In this document: piece by piece, positions 33,318-43,720 of the stretch
How positions within the stretch are numbered: the stretch's first letter is position 1
Layout of the letters: the number at the start of each line of letters is the position of its first letter
Assembly (NCBI GenBank): GCA_021229015.1
Contig: CM037792.1
Location: forward strand, 4,101,136-4,165,135
Source: Solen grandis
Taxonomy: Eukaryota; Mollusca; Bivalvia; Adapedonta; Solenidae
DNA: 64,000 nucleotides
Direction of reading: 5' to 3'
The notes under the pieces: generated by a model
What the model was told of the DNA's origin: nothing
What the model saw: only the letters and a program-made list of their open reading frames with translations
The model's database searches: none
Position numbers and translations under genes: made by a program

Positions 33318-35569
33318 TAGCTCACCTGAGCACAAAGTGCTCAAGGTGAGCTTTTGTGATCGCCCTTCGTCCGACGTCCGTCGTCGTGCGTCGTCCGTCG
33401 TCAACAATTTGCTTTAAACGACATCTCCTCTGAAACCGCTTGACAGAATGAAATGAAACTTGGCAGGAATGTTCCATGGGTGAGGCTCTACAAAAGTTGC
33501 TGAAATAAAGTTGATCTATGAAGAACTCTGGTTGCCATGGCAACAAAAAGAAAACTAATTTGAAAACTTTAAAAATCATCTCCTTCAAAACTACTGGCCA
33601 GATTTCAAAATAATTTGGTACAGATGTTCCTTGGGTCAACCTCTACCAAAGTTGCTAAAATTATTCCAATCCGTAAAAAAACATGGCCGCCAGGGGCGGG
33701 GCTTATTTGCCTTATATGTATATAGAGAAACCTTTAAACAACATCTCCTCTGAAACCACTGGACAGAATTTGATTAAACTTTGCAGGGATGATCCTTGTG
33801 TCAACCTTCACAAAAGTTGCTAAAATAAAGTTGATCCATGAAGAACTCTGGTTGCCATGGCAACAAAAAGAAAACTAATTTGAAAACTTTAAAAATCATC
33901 TCCTTCAAAACTACTGGCCAGATTTCAAAATAATTTGGTACAGATGTTCCTTGGGTCAACCTCTACCAAAGTTGCTAAAATTATTCCAATCCGTAAAAAA
34001 ACATGGCCGCCAGGGGCGGGGCTTATTTGCCTTATATGTATATAGAGAAACCTTTAAACAACATCTCCTCTGAAACCACTGGACAGAATTTGATTAAACT
34101 TTGCAGGGATGATCCTTGTGTCAACCTTCACAAAAGTTGCTAAAATAAAGTTGATCCATGTAGAACTCTGGTTGCCATGGCAACAAAAAGAAAAAAAATG
34201 AAAACTTTAAAAATCATCTCCTTCAAAACTACTGGCCAGATTTTAAAATAAATTGGTACAGATGTTCCTTGGGTCAACCTCTACCAAAGTTGCTAAAATT
34301 ATTTCGATCCGTAAAAAAAGATGGCCGCCAGGGGCAGGGCTTATTTGCCTTATATGTATACAGAGAAACCTTTAAACAACATCTCCTCTGAAACCACTGG
34401 ACAGAATTTGATTAAACTTGGCAGGGATGATCCTTGGGTCAACCTTCACAAAAGTTGCTAAAATAAAGTTGATCCATGTAGAACTCTGGTTGCCATGGCA
34501 ACAAAAAGAAAAAAAAATGAAAACTTTAAAAATCATCTCCTTCAAAACTACTGGCCAGATTTTAAAATAAATTGGTACAGATGTTCCTTGGGTGAACCTC
34601 TACCAAAGTTGCTAAAATTATTCCGATCCGTAAAAAAACATGGCCGCCAGGGGCGGGGCTTATTTGCCTTATATGTATATAGAGAAACCTTTAAACAACA
34701 TCTCCTCTGAAACCACTGGACAGAATTTGATTAAACTTGGCAGGGATGATCCTTGGGTCAACCTTCACATAAGTTGCTAAAATAAAGTTGATCCATGTAG
34801 AACTCTGGTTGCCATGGCAACAAAAAGAAAAAAAAATGAAAACTTTAAAAATCATCTTCTTCAAAACTACTGGCCAGATTTTAAAATAAATTGGTACAGA
34901 TGTTTCTTGGGTCAACCTCTACCAAAGTTGCTAAAATTATTCCGATCCGTAAAAAAACATGGCCGCCAGGGGAGGGGCTTATTTGCCTTATATGTATATA
35001 GAGAAACCTTTAAACAACATCTCCTCTGAAACCACTGGACAGAATTTGATTAAACTTGGCAGGGATGATCCTTGGGTCAACCTTCACAAAAGTTGCTAAA
35101 ATAAAGTTGATCCATGTAGAACTCTGATTGCCATGGCAACAAAAAGAAAAAAAAATGAAAACTTTAAAAATCATCTTCTTCAAAACTACTGGCCAGATTT
35201 TAAAATAAATTGGTACAGATGTTCCTTGGGTCAACCTCTACCAAAGTTGCTAAAAAAAATTCCGATCCGTAAAAAACATGGCCGCCAGGGGCGGGGCTTA
35301 TTTGCCTTATATGTATATAGGGAAAACTTTAATCAACATTTCCTCTGAAACCACTGGACTGAATTTGATTAAACTTGACAGGAATGATCCTTGGGTCAAC
35401 CTTCACAAAAGTTCCTAAAATAAACTTGATCCATATAGAACTCTGGTTGCCATGGCTACAAAAAGAAAAAAATATGAAAACTTTAAAAATCATCTTCTTC
35501 AAAACTACTGGCCTTGGGTCAACCTATTTATCTCAGGTGAGCGATTTAGGGCCATCATGGGCCTCTTGT
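33318..35569 (+). mobile_element. AGCTCACC palindrome-ended element, copy 1 (nested in LTR)
   Basis: Starts TTAGCTCACCTGAGCAC. The first 32 bases (33320-33351) form a near-perfect hairpin, with GCTCACC pairing to GGTGAGC and TGAGCAC to GTGCTCA. GATCGCCCTTCGTCCG follows. Ends TCTCAGGTGAGCGATTTAGG then GCCATCATGGGCCTCTTGT, where AGGGCC and GGGCCT can pair. It carries no coding frame; its body is a 319-bp tandem array. The insertion in the T-run of the LTR leaves no clear target duplication. Superfamily not determined. Confidence 0.75.
33424..35515 (+). repeat. 319-bp tandem array, seven units
   Basis: The landmark GTTGCCATGGCAAC recurs at 33531, 33851, 34171, 34489, 34808, 35127 and 35446, spacings of 318-320 bp. 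Each unit also has ACTACTGGCCAGATTT, ATGGCCGCCAGGGG and AACATCTCCTCTGAAACC. The middle units are over 95 percent alike by eye, while the last is the most diverged and is truncated. Open frames of about 70 codons within it repeat with the unit and are not genes. Confidence 0.95.
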
Positions 35570-35927
35570 TTGAAGAATAGTATGGTTGTTTCTAGGGGTT
35601 TTTAGGGTAGAGTAGACTTGTTGAGGAGACTTGTTTTAGCAGACTTGTTTTTGGAGATTCATCAAGTGTGGGTCATTCAACAGTGTGGAATTAATTTAGG
35701 ACTTACATTTGGATAAAGGACATATCTATTGGATTACTCAGGTTATATTTGAATTTTATCAATCAGACAAGGATCAAACTAATTTATTATAATAATTTTA
35801 AGACACTGTATGTTGTGATATTCATATTGATATTTGTCACTTGTTAATAATTAAAATATATTTAGTTAACTAGTTTGTTGCTGGTTTTTCTTTGTTGCGC
35901 CATTTCATCAAATTGGTCGTAACAAAT

Positions 35928-35945
35928 TGGGGGCTCGTCCGGGAG
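35928..35945 (+). promoter_or_regulatory. Primer-binding site, tRNA-Pro type
   Basis: TGGGGGCTCGTCCGGGAG lies three bases after the 5' LTR. It is complementary to the 3' end of tRNA-Pro, the same primer class used by murine leukaemia-type retroviruses; only the last base differs from that well-known site. Confidence 0.8.
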
Positions 35946-36099
35946 AAAAACATTCTCGTCTAGATTTTTTGACATAATTTTAAAGGGACATACCTATTTT
36001 TCGGAGTATTTAATAAAAGGGGCATACTTATATTTTAACTCAATATTTGAAATTGAACGTTGCTTTTGTTTTCTTGTGTAAAGTCGGCAGCAAACTATC

Positions 36100-37180
36100 A
36101 TGGCATTCAATTTGGAGAAATTCATTGCTTCCCCTTCCCAGGAGGAAATTCTTTTGGCAAAAAAGTCTGATTTGCTTGATATTGTTGATCATTATAAAGT
36201 GTCTGGTATAAAACCGGCTATGCGCAAGCATGAAATTTTTAACATTTTAATTCAGACATTAGTTGATGAAGACACTTTGTCTTATGATTTTTTTATCTTT
36301 AGTAAAAGAAAGTACATAATGAAAAAAAAAAAGAAAGAAAATTAATTAGAATAGAGTTAGAAAAATTGAATTAGATCTAGAGGAAAGAAGAGAAGAAAGA
36401 GAATTTAAATTAAAATGAAAGATTTGAACAGGCAAATCAGACTACACATTTCACAAACAAACCTTTTGATGTGACTAAAAATATAAGACTTGTTCCTCCA
36501 TTTCAAGAAAAAGATGTTGAAAAAGTTGCAGAAAATTTAAAGTGGCCAAAAGAACATTGGACTTTACGTGGAAATTTATAAAACTAAAATAAATATTAAA
36601 ATTAGAGCTAATTCTAAAAAGTTACGAGCTTGTTCCGAAGCATACAGACAGAAATTTAGAAATTGTAAAAAAGACACATGTTGAGTTTGCTAGAACAAAA
36701 GAACAATTATTTGATCGCTGGTGTTTATCTAAGAAAATAGAACAAAGTCATGAAAAATTACGTCAGCTCATGCTTGTTGAAGAGTTTAAACATTGTATTC
36801 AACCTGATGTTAAGTCCTTTTTCGATGAAAAACAAGTCGAAACTTTAGAAGAAGCTGCCCGATTGGCTGATGACTATTCTCTGACTCATAAAGTCTCATT
36901 TATAAACAAACCTAGGCCCACTCTCACACTGAGTAATACTAGAAGTACTAGTTCTTATCAATTTGCCAATTCTCAAAACGGCAATTCTACTGGCGGTTCA
37001 AGTCAGTTCAAATTTCGCAAGCCAAAACCAGCTTCTGAAAATAAACCCTTATCTCATCTTGTTTGCAATTATTGCAAAAAGACTGGTCATTTTATTTCAG
37101 ACTGTTTTAAACTTAAAAGGAAACAGTCTGGTGATGATGTTAAACCCATCGGTCTTACCACTTTAAAATCAAGGCCATAG
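36100..37180 (+). pseudogene. Gag of the Gypsy element, broken
   Basis: The first frame (36100-36345) starts MAFNLEKFIASPSQEEILLA and has a SAP-like helix pair (LLAKKSDLLDIVDHY). It then runs into a Lys-rich stretch and a stop. The middle part (36350-36770) is shifted and interrupted. The third frame (36770-37180) has the end of the capsid region and a CCHC zinc knuckle, CNYCKKTGHFISDC, with spacing C-x2-C-x4-H-x4-C, the RNA-binding motif of nucleocapsid. Gag would assemble the particle; this copy cannot. Confidence 0.75.
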
Positions 37181-37184
37181 ATTT

Positions 37185-37960
37185 GTGTTAAAAATAATAC
37201 TTTTGATAAGGTCATTGAACCTGTTTCATTTGTTCAGGCAAAAGAGCCTATTCATAATGTTTTGGTTTCAGAACCTAGATTGGATTCTGTTATGGAGGTT
37301 TATGAGCCATTCATTTCTGATGGTTTTGTGTCACTTGAAAGTGATTTATGCCCACCTCTCCCTATTAAGATTTTGAGGGACACAGGAGCTTCTCAATCCC
37401 TTATTTTAAAAGACTTCTTCTGGGGAAAGTGTCCTTGTTCAGGGTGTAGAGTGCGGATTTTTAAATGTACCCCTCCATAATGTTTATTTATCATCCGCCT
37501 TGGTTACTGGGCCAGTGTCTGTTGGTCTTAGATCTTCATTACCATTTAAAGGTATTCATTTGTTGCTAGGCAATGACTTAGCTGGGGATAAGGTTGTGGT
37601 TAATCCACTTGTAACTGACACACCTATCATCGACAGTATACCTGATCCTATTGAGCAGGGAACTCCTGATCTTTATCCTTCATGTGCAGTTACTCGAGCT
37701 ATGGCAAGAAAAGCCATTAGTGACACGGTTAATACAGCCGTCAATAGTGACGAAAATGTCACTTCTGATGTTGACTTGGCTGACACTTTCATAGGTCAGA
37801 TTTATAATGAGGCAAATAGCCCATTTTTGAACCATGTGAGTACATCGTATCCTAATCAGTCAACATTGTCTTTAGATGACCATGCTTCAAAATTGCAAAG
37901 TCATGATTTAAGGTCAAGGTCACAACTTATTCAGGATAAAAAAATAATGACCCTGATATT
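37185..37960 (+). pseudogene. Aspartic protease region of the Gypsy element
   Basis: The catalytic block DTGASQSLI lies in one frame (37262-37480). The downstream part with HLLLGNDLAGDKVVV, the usual end of the Gypsy protease fold, lies in another frame (37500-38045), so a frameshift separates the flap region. The enzyme cleaves the Gag-Pol polyprotein. The segment 37650-37960 is a linker to integrase with no motif I recognise. Confidence 0.7.
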
Positions 37961-37966
37961 TCATGC

Positions 37967-39514
37967 TTGTTTGAAAAGGTTTTACCTGAGAACGAGATTT
38001 CACGTGTTCCAGTTGGATATTATGAAAGGGACGGTGTCCTTATGAGAAAATGGAGACCACCTGCTGTTTCAGCCGATGATGAATGGACGGTTAACCATCA
38101 GATTGTAGTTCCAAAGCAATATCGCGAGGAAATACTTAGTCTGGCTCATGAAACACCCATGTCAGGTCACTTAGGTATAAGCAAGACTTATAACAAAATC
38201 AAAAAGCCTGGTTTAAAATCAGATGTGTCTCATTACTGTAACTCTTGTCATACATGTCAAATGGTAGGTAAACCAAATCAAACAATTCCCAAAGCAGAGT
38301 TACATCCTATTCCTGCATTTGAGGAACCGTTTAGTAGAGTTCTCATTGACTGTGTTGGACCTTTGCCCAAAACAAAATCAGGAAATGAGTATCTTTTGAC
38401 CATAATGTGTGCTTCGACTCGTTTTCCTGAGGCAGTACCTTTGCGAAATATAAAGTCCAAGACTATTGTTAAAGCCCTTGTGAAGTTTTTTACTTTTGTT
38501 GGTCTTCCTAAATTAGTTCAGTCTGATCAAGGCTCAAATTTCATGTCAGGCATATTTCAACAAGTCATGCATGAATTAGGTATTCATCAGTATAGGTCTT
38601 CTGCTTATCACCCTGAAAGTCAAGGTGCTTTAGAAAGATTTCATCAGACATTAAAAAGCATGATTAGGACATACTGTTTTGACACAGAGAAGAACTGGGA
38701 TGAAGGTATCCCTTTGCTTCTGTTAAATGTTAGAGAGTCTGTTCAAGAGTCACTTGGCTTTAGTCCATTTGAACTTGTGTTTGGTCACACTGTACGTGGA
38801 CCATTAAAAAAAATGCTTAAAGACAAATTCTTGTCCGATGATAACTCATCATCTTTGAATTTATTACAGTATGTTTCTGACTTTCGTGATAGATTGTCAA
38901 AAGCTTGCGAAATGGCAAGATCTAATCTTCATCTAGCTCAGAACAAAATGAAGCAGAAATATGATATTAAAACTCAAAAAAGAAATTTCAAACCAGATGA
39001 TCAGGTTCTTGCTTTGTTGCCAATTCCAGGCAAACCATTACAAGCCAGATATTTTGGTCCATATCTAATTGACAAGAAAATCAGTGATCTTAATTATGTT
39101 ATCCTGACTCCTGGAAGTCGAAAACAAAAACAAATGTGCCATGTCAATATGTTGAAAAAATACATTGATAGAAATAACAAAAATATTGTTAAACCTGTGT
39201 CCAGTATTAAACCTGTCCCACTTGATCCAGATAACCTTAGTACTTGTGATGTTAATGTTGATCCTTGTCCGCTTAAATTAAATAACTCTGACATTTTGAA
39301 GAACATCAACAAGAAATTAATTCATCTGGAGTCATTACAACAGACACAACTCAAAGAACTTGTTCTAGAATATGAACATTTGTTTCCGGATATTCCCACA
39401 CGGACTGATAAAATATATCATGATGTTATTGTCGAAAGTGATGGATCAGTCAAACAACATCCATACAGAATGAATCCGGCGAAACAAAATTATTTGAAAA
39501 ATGAAGTTAAGTAA
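37967..39514 (+). CDS. Integrase (and start of RT) of the Gypsy element
   Basis: One open frame of 515 codons. An HHCC zinc-binding region comes first (HETPMSGHLG ... YCNSCHTCQ), though the usual FYWPG-type segment is shortened to KKPGL. The DDE core has IDCVGPLP, QSDQGSNF and the glutamate in ALERFHQ. A C-terminal DNA-binding part (VLALLPIPGKPLQARYFGPY) matches the GPY/F module. After a linker comes the beginning of RT (LFPDIPTRTDKIYHDV, HPYRMNP). Integrase inserts the cDNA. Finding it upstream of RT in the same frame proves the IN-RT order. The frame ends a little after RT begins and RT goes on in the next frame. Confidence 0.85.
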   Translation: MFEKVLPENEISRVPVGYYERDGVLMRKWRPPAVSADDEWTVNHQIVVPKQYREEILSLAHETPMSGHLGISKTYNKIKKPGLKSDVSHYCNSCHTCQMVGKPNQTIPKAELHPIPAFEEPFSRVLIDCVGPLPKTKSGNEYLLTIMCASTRFPEAVPLRNIKSKTIVKALVKFFTFVGLPKLVQSDQGSNFMSGIFQQVMHELGIHQYRSSAYHPESQGALERFHQTLKSMIRTYCFDTEKNWDEGIPLLLLNVRESVQESLGFSPFELVFGHTVRGPLKKMLKDKFLSDDNSSSLNLLQYVSDFRDRLSKACEMARSNLHLAQNKMKQKYDIKTQKRNFKPDDQVLALLPIPGKPLQARYFGPYLIDKKISDLNYVILTPGSRKQKQMCHVNMLKKYIDRNNKNIVKPVSSIKPVPLDPDNLSTCDVNVDPCPLKLNNSDILKNINKKLIHLESLQQTQLKELVLEYEHLFPDIPTRTDKIYHDVIVESDGSVKQHPYRMNPAKQNYLKNEVK

Positions 39515-40690
39515 TGACTTCATCGAACCAAGTCAAAGTAACTACAGTTCCCCATGTATTCTTGTACCAAAACCAGATGGCACGCATCGGATGTGCACTG
39601 ATTACCGTAAAATCAATGCTATCACTAAAACAGACTCATACCCAATACCCAGAATTGACGACTGCATTGATAAAGTTGGAAAAGCCAGATATGTCACAAA
39701 GTTTGACTTATTGAAAGGATTCTGGCAGGTCCCACTTACAGATCGTGGCCAAGGAACTATCAGCATTTGTTACACCCGATGTGTTGTATCAGTACAAAGT
39801 TATGCCTTTTGGTATGAAAAATTCACCGGCCACCTTTCAACGGCTCATCAATAGTGTTATATCCTGCCTTGACGGTTGTGATGCTTATATCGATGGTGTC
39901 ATCATCTATTCCGACACATTTGAGGAACATCTGAGGATCATCAGAGAATTCTTCAACAGATTAAGTGATGCAAAGTTGACCATCAACCTGGCTAAAAGTG
40001 AATTTTGTCATGCATCATTAATATTTTTAGGACATGTTGTGGGACAGGGTCAAGTTAAACCTGTGAATGCAAAAGTTGGATCTATTTCAGAATTTCCAAT
40101 ACCTTTATGTAAAAGACAGCTGATGCGATTTCTTGGTATGGCTGGATATTACAGAAAATTCTGTAAGAACTTTTCAGAAATTTCTGAGCCTTTGACAAAT
40201 CTGCTCAAAAAAGGTAAAACCTTTGTTTGGAATCATGACTGTCAAAGAGCATTTGAAAAATTAAAAGCCATACTCAAGAGCGCACCAGTTCTATTAGCAC
40301 CAGATTTTAATAAATGTTTCAAGCTAGCAGTGGATGCTAGTGATGTTGGTGCTGGTGCTGTTCTGTTACAAGAAGACAATAATGGTGTTGACCACCCTGT
40401 TTGTTATTTTTCAAAGAAATTTAACAAACATCAAAGAAATTACTCTACAATAGAAAAAGAGTGTTTTGCTCTTGTACTTTCTGTTCAACATTTTGGAGTT
40501 TATTTGACTTCATCACAAAAACCCATTGTTGTCTTTAGTGATCACAATCCTTTAAGTTTCTTGCACAAGTTAAAGAACAAAAATCAAAGATTGTTAAGGT
40601 GGAGTTTAATGTTGCAAGAATTTGACCTTGATGTTAAACATATTAAATGAAAGGACAATATCATTCCAGATGCTTTGTCACGTGTGTAAT
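39501..40690 (+). pseudogene. Reverse transcriptase-RNase H of the Gypsy element, inactive
   Basis: RT motifs in order: LVPKPDGTHRMCTDYRKIN, FDLLKGFWQV (motif A), MPFGMKNSPATFQRL (motif B), then the motif C box as YIDG where the family has YxDD, so one catalytic Asp is lost. RNase H follows with AVDASDVGAGAVL, a YSTIEKECFAL block and FSDHNPLSFL. A frameshift near 39745 separates motifs A and B, and a TGA lies after VKHIK near the end, before the terminal DALSRV. There is a further frame change from the integrase ORF. Confidence 0.85.
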
Positions 40691-40859
40691 GTGCATTTAA
40701 ATTATGTTTGAAATGATATCTTATCTAGGCATGTTTAATTTCTCTTGTTTACTGTATACTGTAATTTAATTTTTGTTTAATGTATTTTATTTTGTAATCA
40801 TAATAACCTAAAAAGATTTATTACATATTAACATTATTACATAAATCTTTTTTCTTTAT

Positions 40860-40868
40860 GAGGGGAGG
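40860..40868 (+). promoter_or_regulatory. Polypurine tract
   Basis: GAGGGGAGG directly before the 3' LTR; the expected plus-strand primer site of an LTR retrotransposon. Confidence 0.75.
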
Positions 40869-41460
40869 TGTTACATATTACACCTAACCTAGTTATGTAT
40901 ACACAACACTGTAGAGGGAACTCCCTATTCTAAGAACAACTTGTTTACTAGTTTTGTTCTTGAGTGATCTATTAGGCGACCCCTATTCTAAAAATAAATT
41001 GTTTACTGGTATATTTCTTTCTATGGAAAATTCTAGAAGTCTTATGTAACCTGTTTATACTTTAGAACATTCTTTTTTGAAAAATAGTATGGTTGTTTCT
41101 AGAATATTTTGCTCAAGTACATATAATGAAGGGGGTTTTAGGGTAGAGTAGACTTGTTGAGGAGACTTGTTTTAGCAGACTTGTTTTTGGAGATTCATCA
41201 AGTGTGGGTCATTCAACAGTGTGGAATTAATTTCGGACTTACATTTGGATAAAGGACATATCTATTGGATTACTCAGGTTATATTTGAATTTTATCAATC
41301 AGACAAGGATCAAACTAATTTATTATAATAATTTTAAGACACTGTATGTTGTGATATTCATATTGATATTTGTCACTTGTTAATAATTAAAATATATTTA
41401 GTTAACTAGTTTGTTGCTGGTTTTTCTTTGTTGCGCCATTTCATCAAATTGGTCGTAACA
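40869..41460 (+). repeat. 3' LTR
   Basis: 592 bp, from TGTTACATATTAC to TGGTCGTAACA, with 6-bp inverted ends TGTTAC/GTAACA. It is uninterrupted, so it gives the empty-site sequence of the AGCTCACC element nested in the 5' LTR. It is followed by the target duplication ATAC. Confidence 0.9.
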
Positions 41461-42462
41461 ATACCATAGCCAATTTGACCTTCAGCCTCTGCGTGTTATC
41501 TTTACCTTTGAGCTTTGAACCTGAGTCATGTACCTGCGTTGATGAAGAAAAATAATGTAATAATATCTCAATGCATGACAAATTTAAGGTCCGGACAAAG
41601 AATATTGACCTTCACCAAACTAATTACCAGTGTTTTTGTTGAAATACCAAGTAAAATTGATGAAGGAAAATAATCATTGAATCCTTAAACTTGATTACTT
41701 TTATTTTTGTTTGGATGCATTTCTGCAGTATATGTGTTATGGTATTTCATGTGTATGTTTGTCGAGTCTTTTTATTATATATATTCGTAATAAACTGAAT
41801 TTTATATTACATTTGTTATAAAGATATGCAGCGAAACATTTTTGTAGTGATTTCTCTGTAGTTTTTTAGCAATGACTGTAAGTGTTTATCCAGTATTCAC
41901 ATATCTACATTTATACATTTTACTAGTGAATGGAATCAGTCTTACCTGTGCATATCAAAGTGTTAAGTACTAAAATAATCAACATAATTATTTCTTTTGA
42001 ATATTACTGTAGGCTCAGTGAATGAAGAACCGAACACAAGGAAGTGACATTACAGTTTCCCGTGTTAATAATAAAGCTGAGGCAAAAGAAATTGATTATT
42101 GTTTTCCTTCATGATGAAAATGTAGAGATGATTGTATTCCCTGTTTACTGAACTTAAGTAAATTTGTTTTATCGTATTAATTTATAACTTAAGTATTCTT
42201 CAAAGTCTGATGTGTCAAGACTGTAACATGGTATCGGATTATGTCGAAACGTATAATGAAAAGAAAATTTCATTTTGATTGTAAAAATATGTATATGGAT
42301 GGAAGTATGGATTCTGTGCTGCATGTTAATTAACGTCTATCAATCTCTTTATCTTAGCACAAAATCGGGATGAAGTGTGAGCTTTGCATGTGTCAGTTAG
42401 ACCTCATTACCAAATATTACCAAATAGCTTATCTTCTATCCCAAGAGCAGAAAATGAAAAAA

Positions 42463-43675
42463 CAAGAGGGCCATGATGGCCCTGGATCGCTCACCTGGTA
42501 TCATTAGGCTATGTAAAATCAAGTGACCCCTGGGGCAGAGCCAATTTTGACCCCAGGTTCATGATTTGAACAAACTTGGTAGAGGTCTATTAGCCCATGT
42601 TACATACCAAGTATCTAAACTCCAGACCTTTTGGTTTTTGAGAAGAAGATTTTTCTAGATTTTTTCCAAAATAAGTCTATGTAAAATCAAGTGATCCCTG
42701 GGGCGGGGCCAATTTTCACCAAATATCTAAACCCCAGGCCATGTGTTTCTAGATTTCTAAAAAGAAGAATTTTCAAGTTATTTCTTTATTAGACTATTTA
42801 AAATCAAGTGACCCCTGGGGCAGAGCCAATTTTGACCCCAGGGCCATGATTTGAACAAACTTGGTAGTGATCTACTAGACAATGCTGCACACCAAATATC
42901 TTAACCCACAAGGCCTTGTGGTTTCTGAGAAGAAGATTTTTCAAGTTTTTTCTATATTAGCCTATGATTAATCAAGTGACCCCTGGGGCGGGGCCTATAT
43001 TGACCCCAGGGTCATGATTTGAACAAACTTGATAGAGAGCCACTAGACAATGCTACACACCAAATATCTTAACTCTATGCCTTGTGGTTTCTGAGAAGAA
43101 GATTTTTTAAGTTTTTTTCCCCTTAAAGGGCCAAATTTGACCCCAGGGCCTGATTTGAACAAACTTGGTTGTGAGTCATAAGATCATGCTACATACCAAA
43201 AATCAAAAGGCTGGCCTTGTGGTTTCTGAGAAAAGATTTTACCCCTTGGCAGGGCCAAATTTGAACCCAGGGCCATGATTTGAACAAACTTGGTTGTGAT
43301 CCACTAGACAATGCTGCAGACCCCTAGGCCGGGGCCAATTTTGTCCCCAGGGTCATAATTTGAACAATCTTGGTAAATCAAAAGGCTAGGCCTTGTGGTT
43401 TCGGAGAAGAAGATTTTTAAAATTTTCATTTTTAAAATCTATTTTAGCTCCTGTGACCTAGATTTTTGACCAATCAAAATAATTTAACAACTTTGGTAAA
43501 GGGCCCCATAATGAACATTCCTGTGAAGTTTTATCAAAATCCAGTGAGTAGTTTAGAAGGAGATGTTGTTTAAAGAAATTGTTGACGACGAGCGCACGCA
43601 CGCACGCACGTCGGACGACGGACAAAAGGCGATCACAAAAGCTCACCATGAGCACGTTGTGCTCAGGTGAGCTAA
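42463..43675 (-). mobile_element. AGCTCACC palindrome-ended element, copy 2
   Basis: Minus orientation: begins ACAAGAGGGCCATGATGG then CCCTGGATCGCTCACC, and ends GCGATCACAAAAGCTCACC then ATGAGCACGTTGTGCTCAGG then TGAGCTAAAA. The body is a diverged array of about 160-bp units (GGGGCAGAGCCAATTTTGAC; AACAAACTTGGTAG; GGTTTCTGAGAAGAAGATTTT), unlike the 319-bp array of copy 1. The paralogous site 13260-13290 lacks it, so it inserted after the block duplication. Confidence 0.7.
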
Positions 43676-43687
43676 AAACTGGAAGTG

Positions 43688-43720
43688 TGTGGGGGGGGGG
43701 GGGGGGGGGGGGCGGCGGGA
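43688..43720. repeat. Poly-G run
   Basis: About 22 G in a row (43691-43712), then GCGGCGGG, next to the end of the AGCTCACC element. A similar G-run (32432-32448) and a C-run (48323-48343) lie in the same block. Such runs can form G-quadruplexes and are prone to length error in assembly. Confidence 0.9.

Larger units (their letters stand above)
33096..35924 (+). repeat. 5' LTR, split by a nested element
   Basis: Left part 33096 to about 33317, right part about 35570 to 35924, together about 580 bp. Between them is the AGCTCACC element (33318-35569). Compared with the 3' LTR it lacks a segment of about 30 bp around GCTCAAGTACATATAATG and keeps a short segment (TTTATTGGAACTTTCC) lost from the 3' LTR. 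There are scattered substitutions. The divergence shows that the insertion is not recent. Confidence 0.85.
33096..41460 (+). mobile_element. Ty3/Gypsy LTR retrotransposon with Gmr1-like domain order
   Basis: Bounded by LTRs that start TGTTACATATTAC and end GGTCGTAACA, with a 4-bp target duplication ATAC (33092-33095 and 41461-41464). Next to the 5' LTR is a tRNA-Pro-type primer site. Next to the 3' LTR is a purine tract. The coding order is gag, protease, integrase, reverse transcriptase, RNase H. Integrase before RT is the Copia-like order, known within Ty3/Gypsy from Gmr1-like elements. All genes carry frameshifts or stops, and the RT active site is changed, so the copy is dead. It lies in intron 1 of receptor copy D, in the opposite orientation to that gene. 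Confidence 0.85.
32450..41985 (-). pseudogene. Lectin-receptor copy D (decayed, split by Gypsy element)
   Basis: The signal exon 41946-41985 encodes MLIILVLNTLICTG and keeps its GTAAG donor. The lectin exon begins at 32689 after a good acceptor (TGCCTAG) and reads GQVVGAAATRICRKGGVDGL. A deletion of about ten bases after LCG shifts the frame. Further on, NISQLC has become NISQLY, and the exon then breaks off at a run of 17 G at 32432-32448. No transmembrane or tail exon follows. The 8.4 kb Gypsy element occupies intron 1; without it the intron would be about 0.9 kb, close to copy A. I call this a pseudogene. Confidence 0.7.

Noticed and set aside
34495..35348. Repeated frames of about 71 codons (MATKRKKNENFKNH...)
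   Set aside because: They recur every 319 bp with the tandem unit of the AGCTCACC element, and the matching minus-strand frames recur too. I see no domain.
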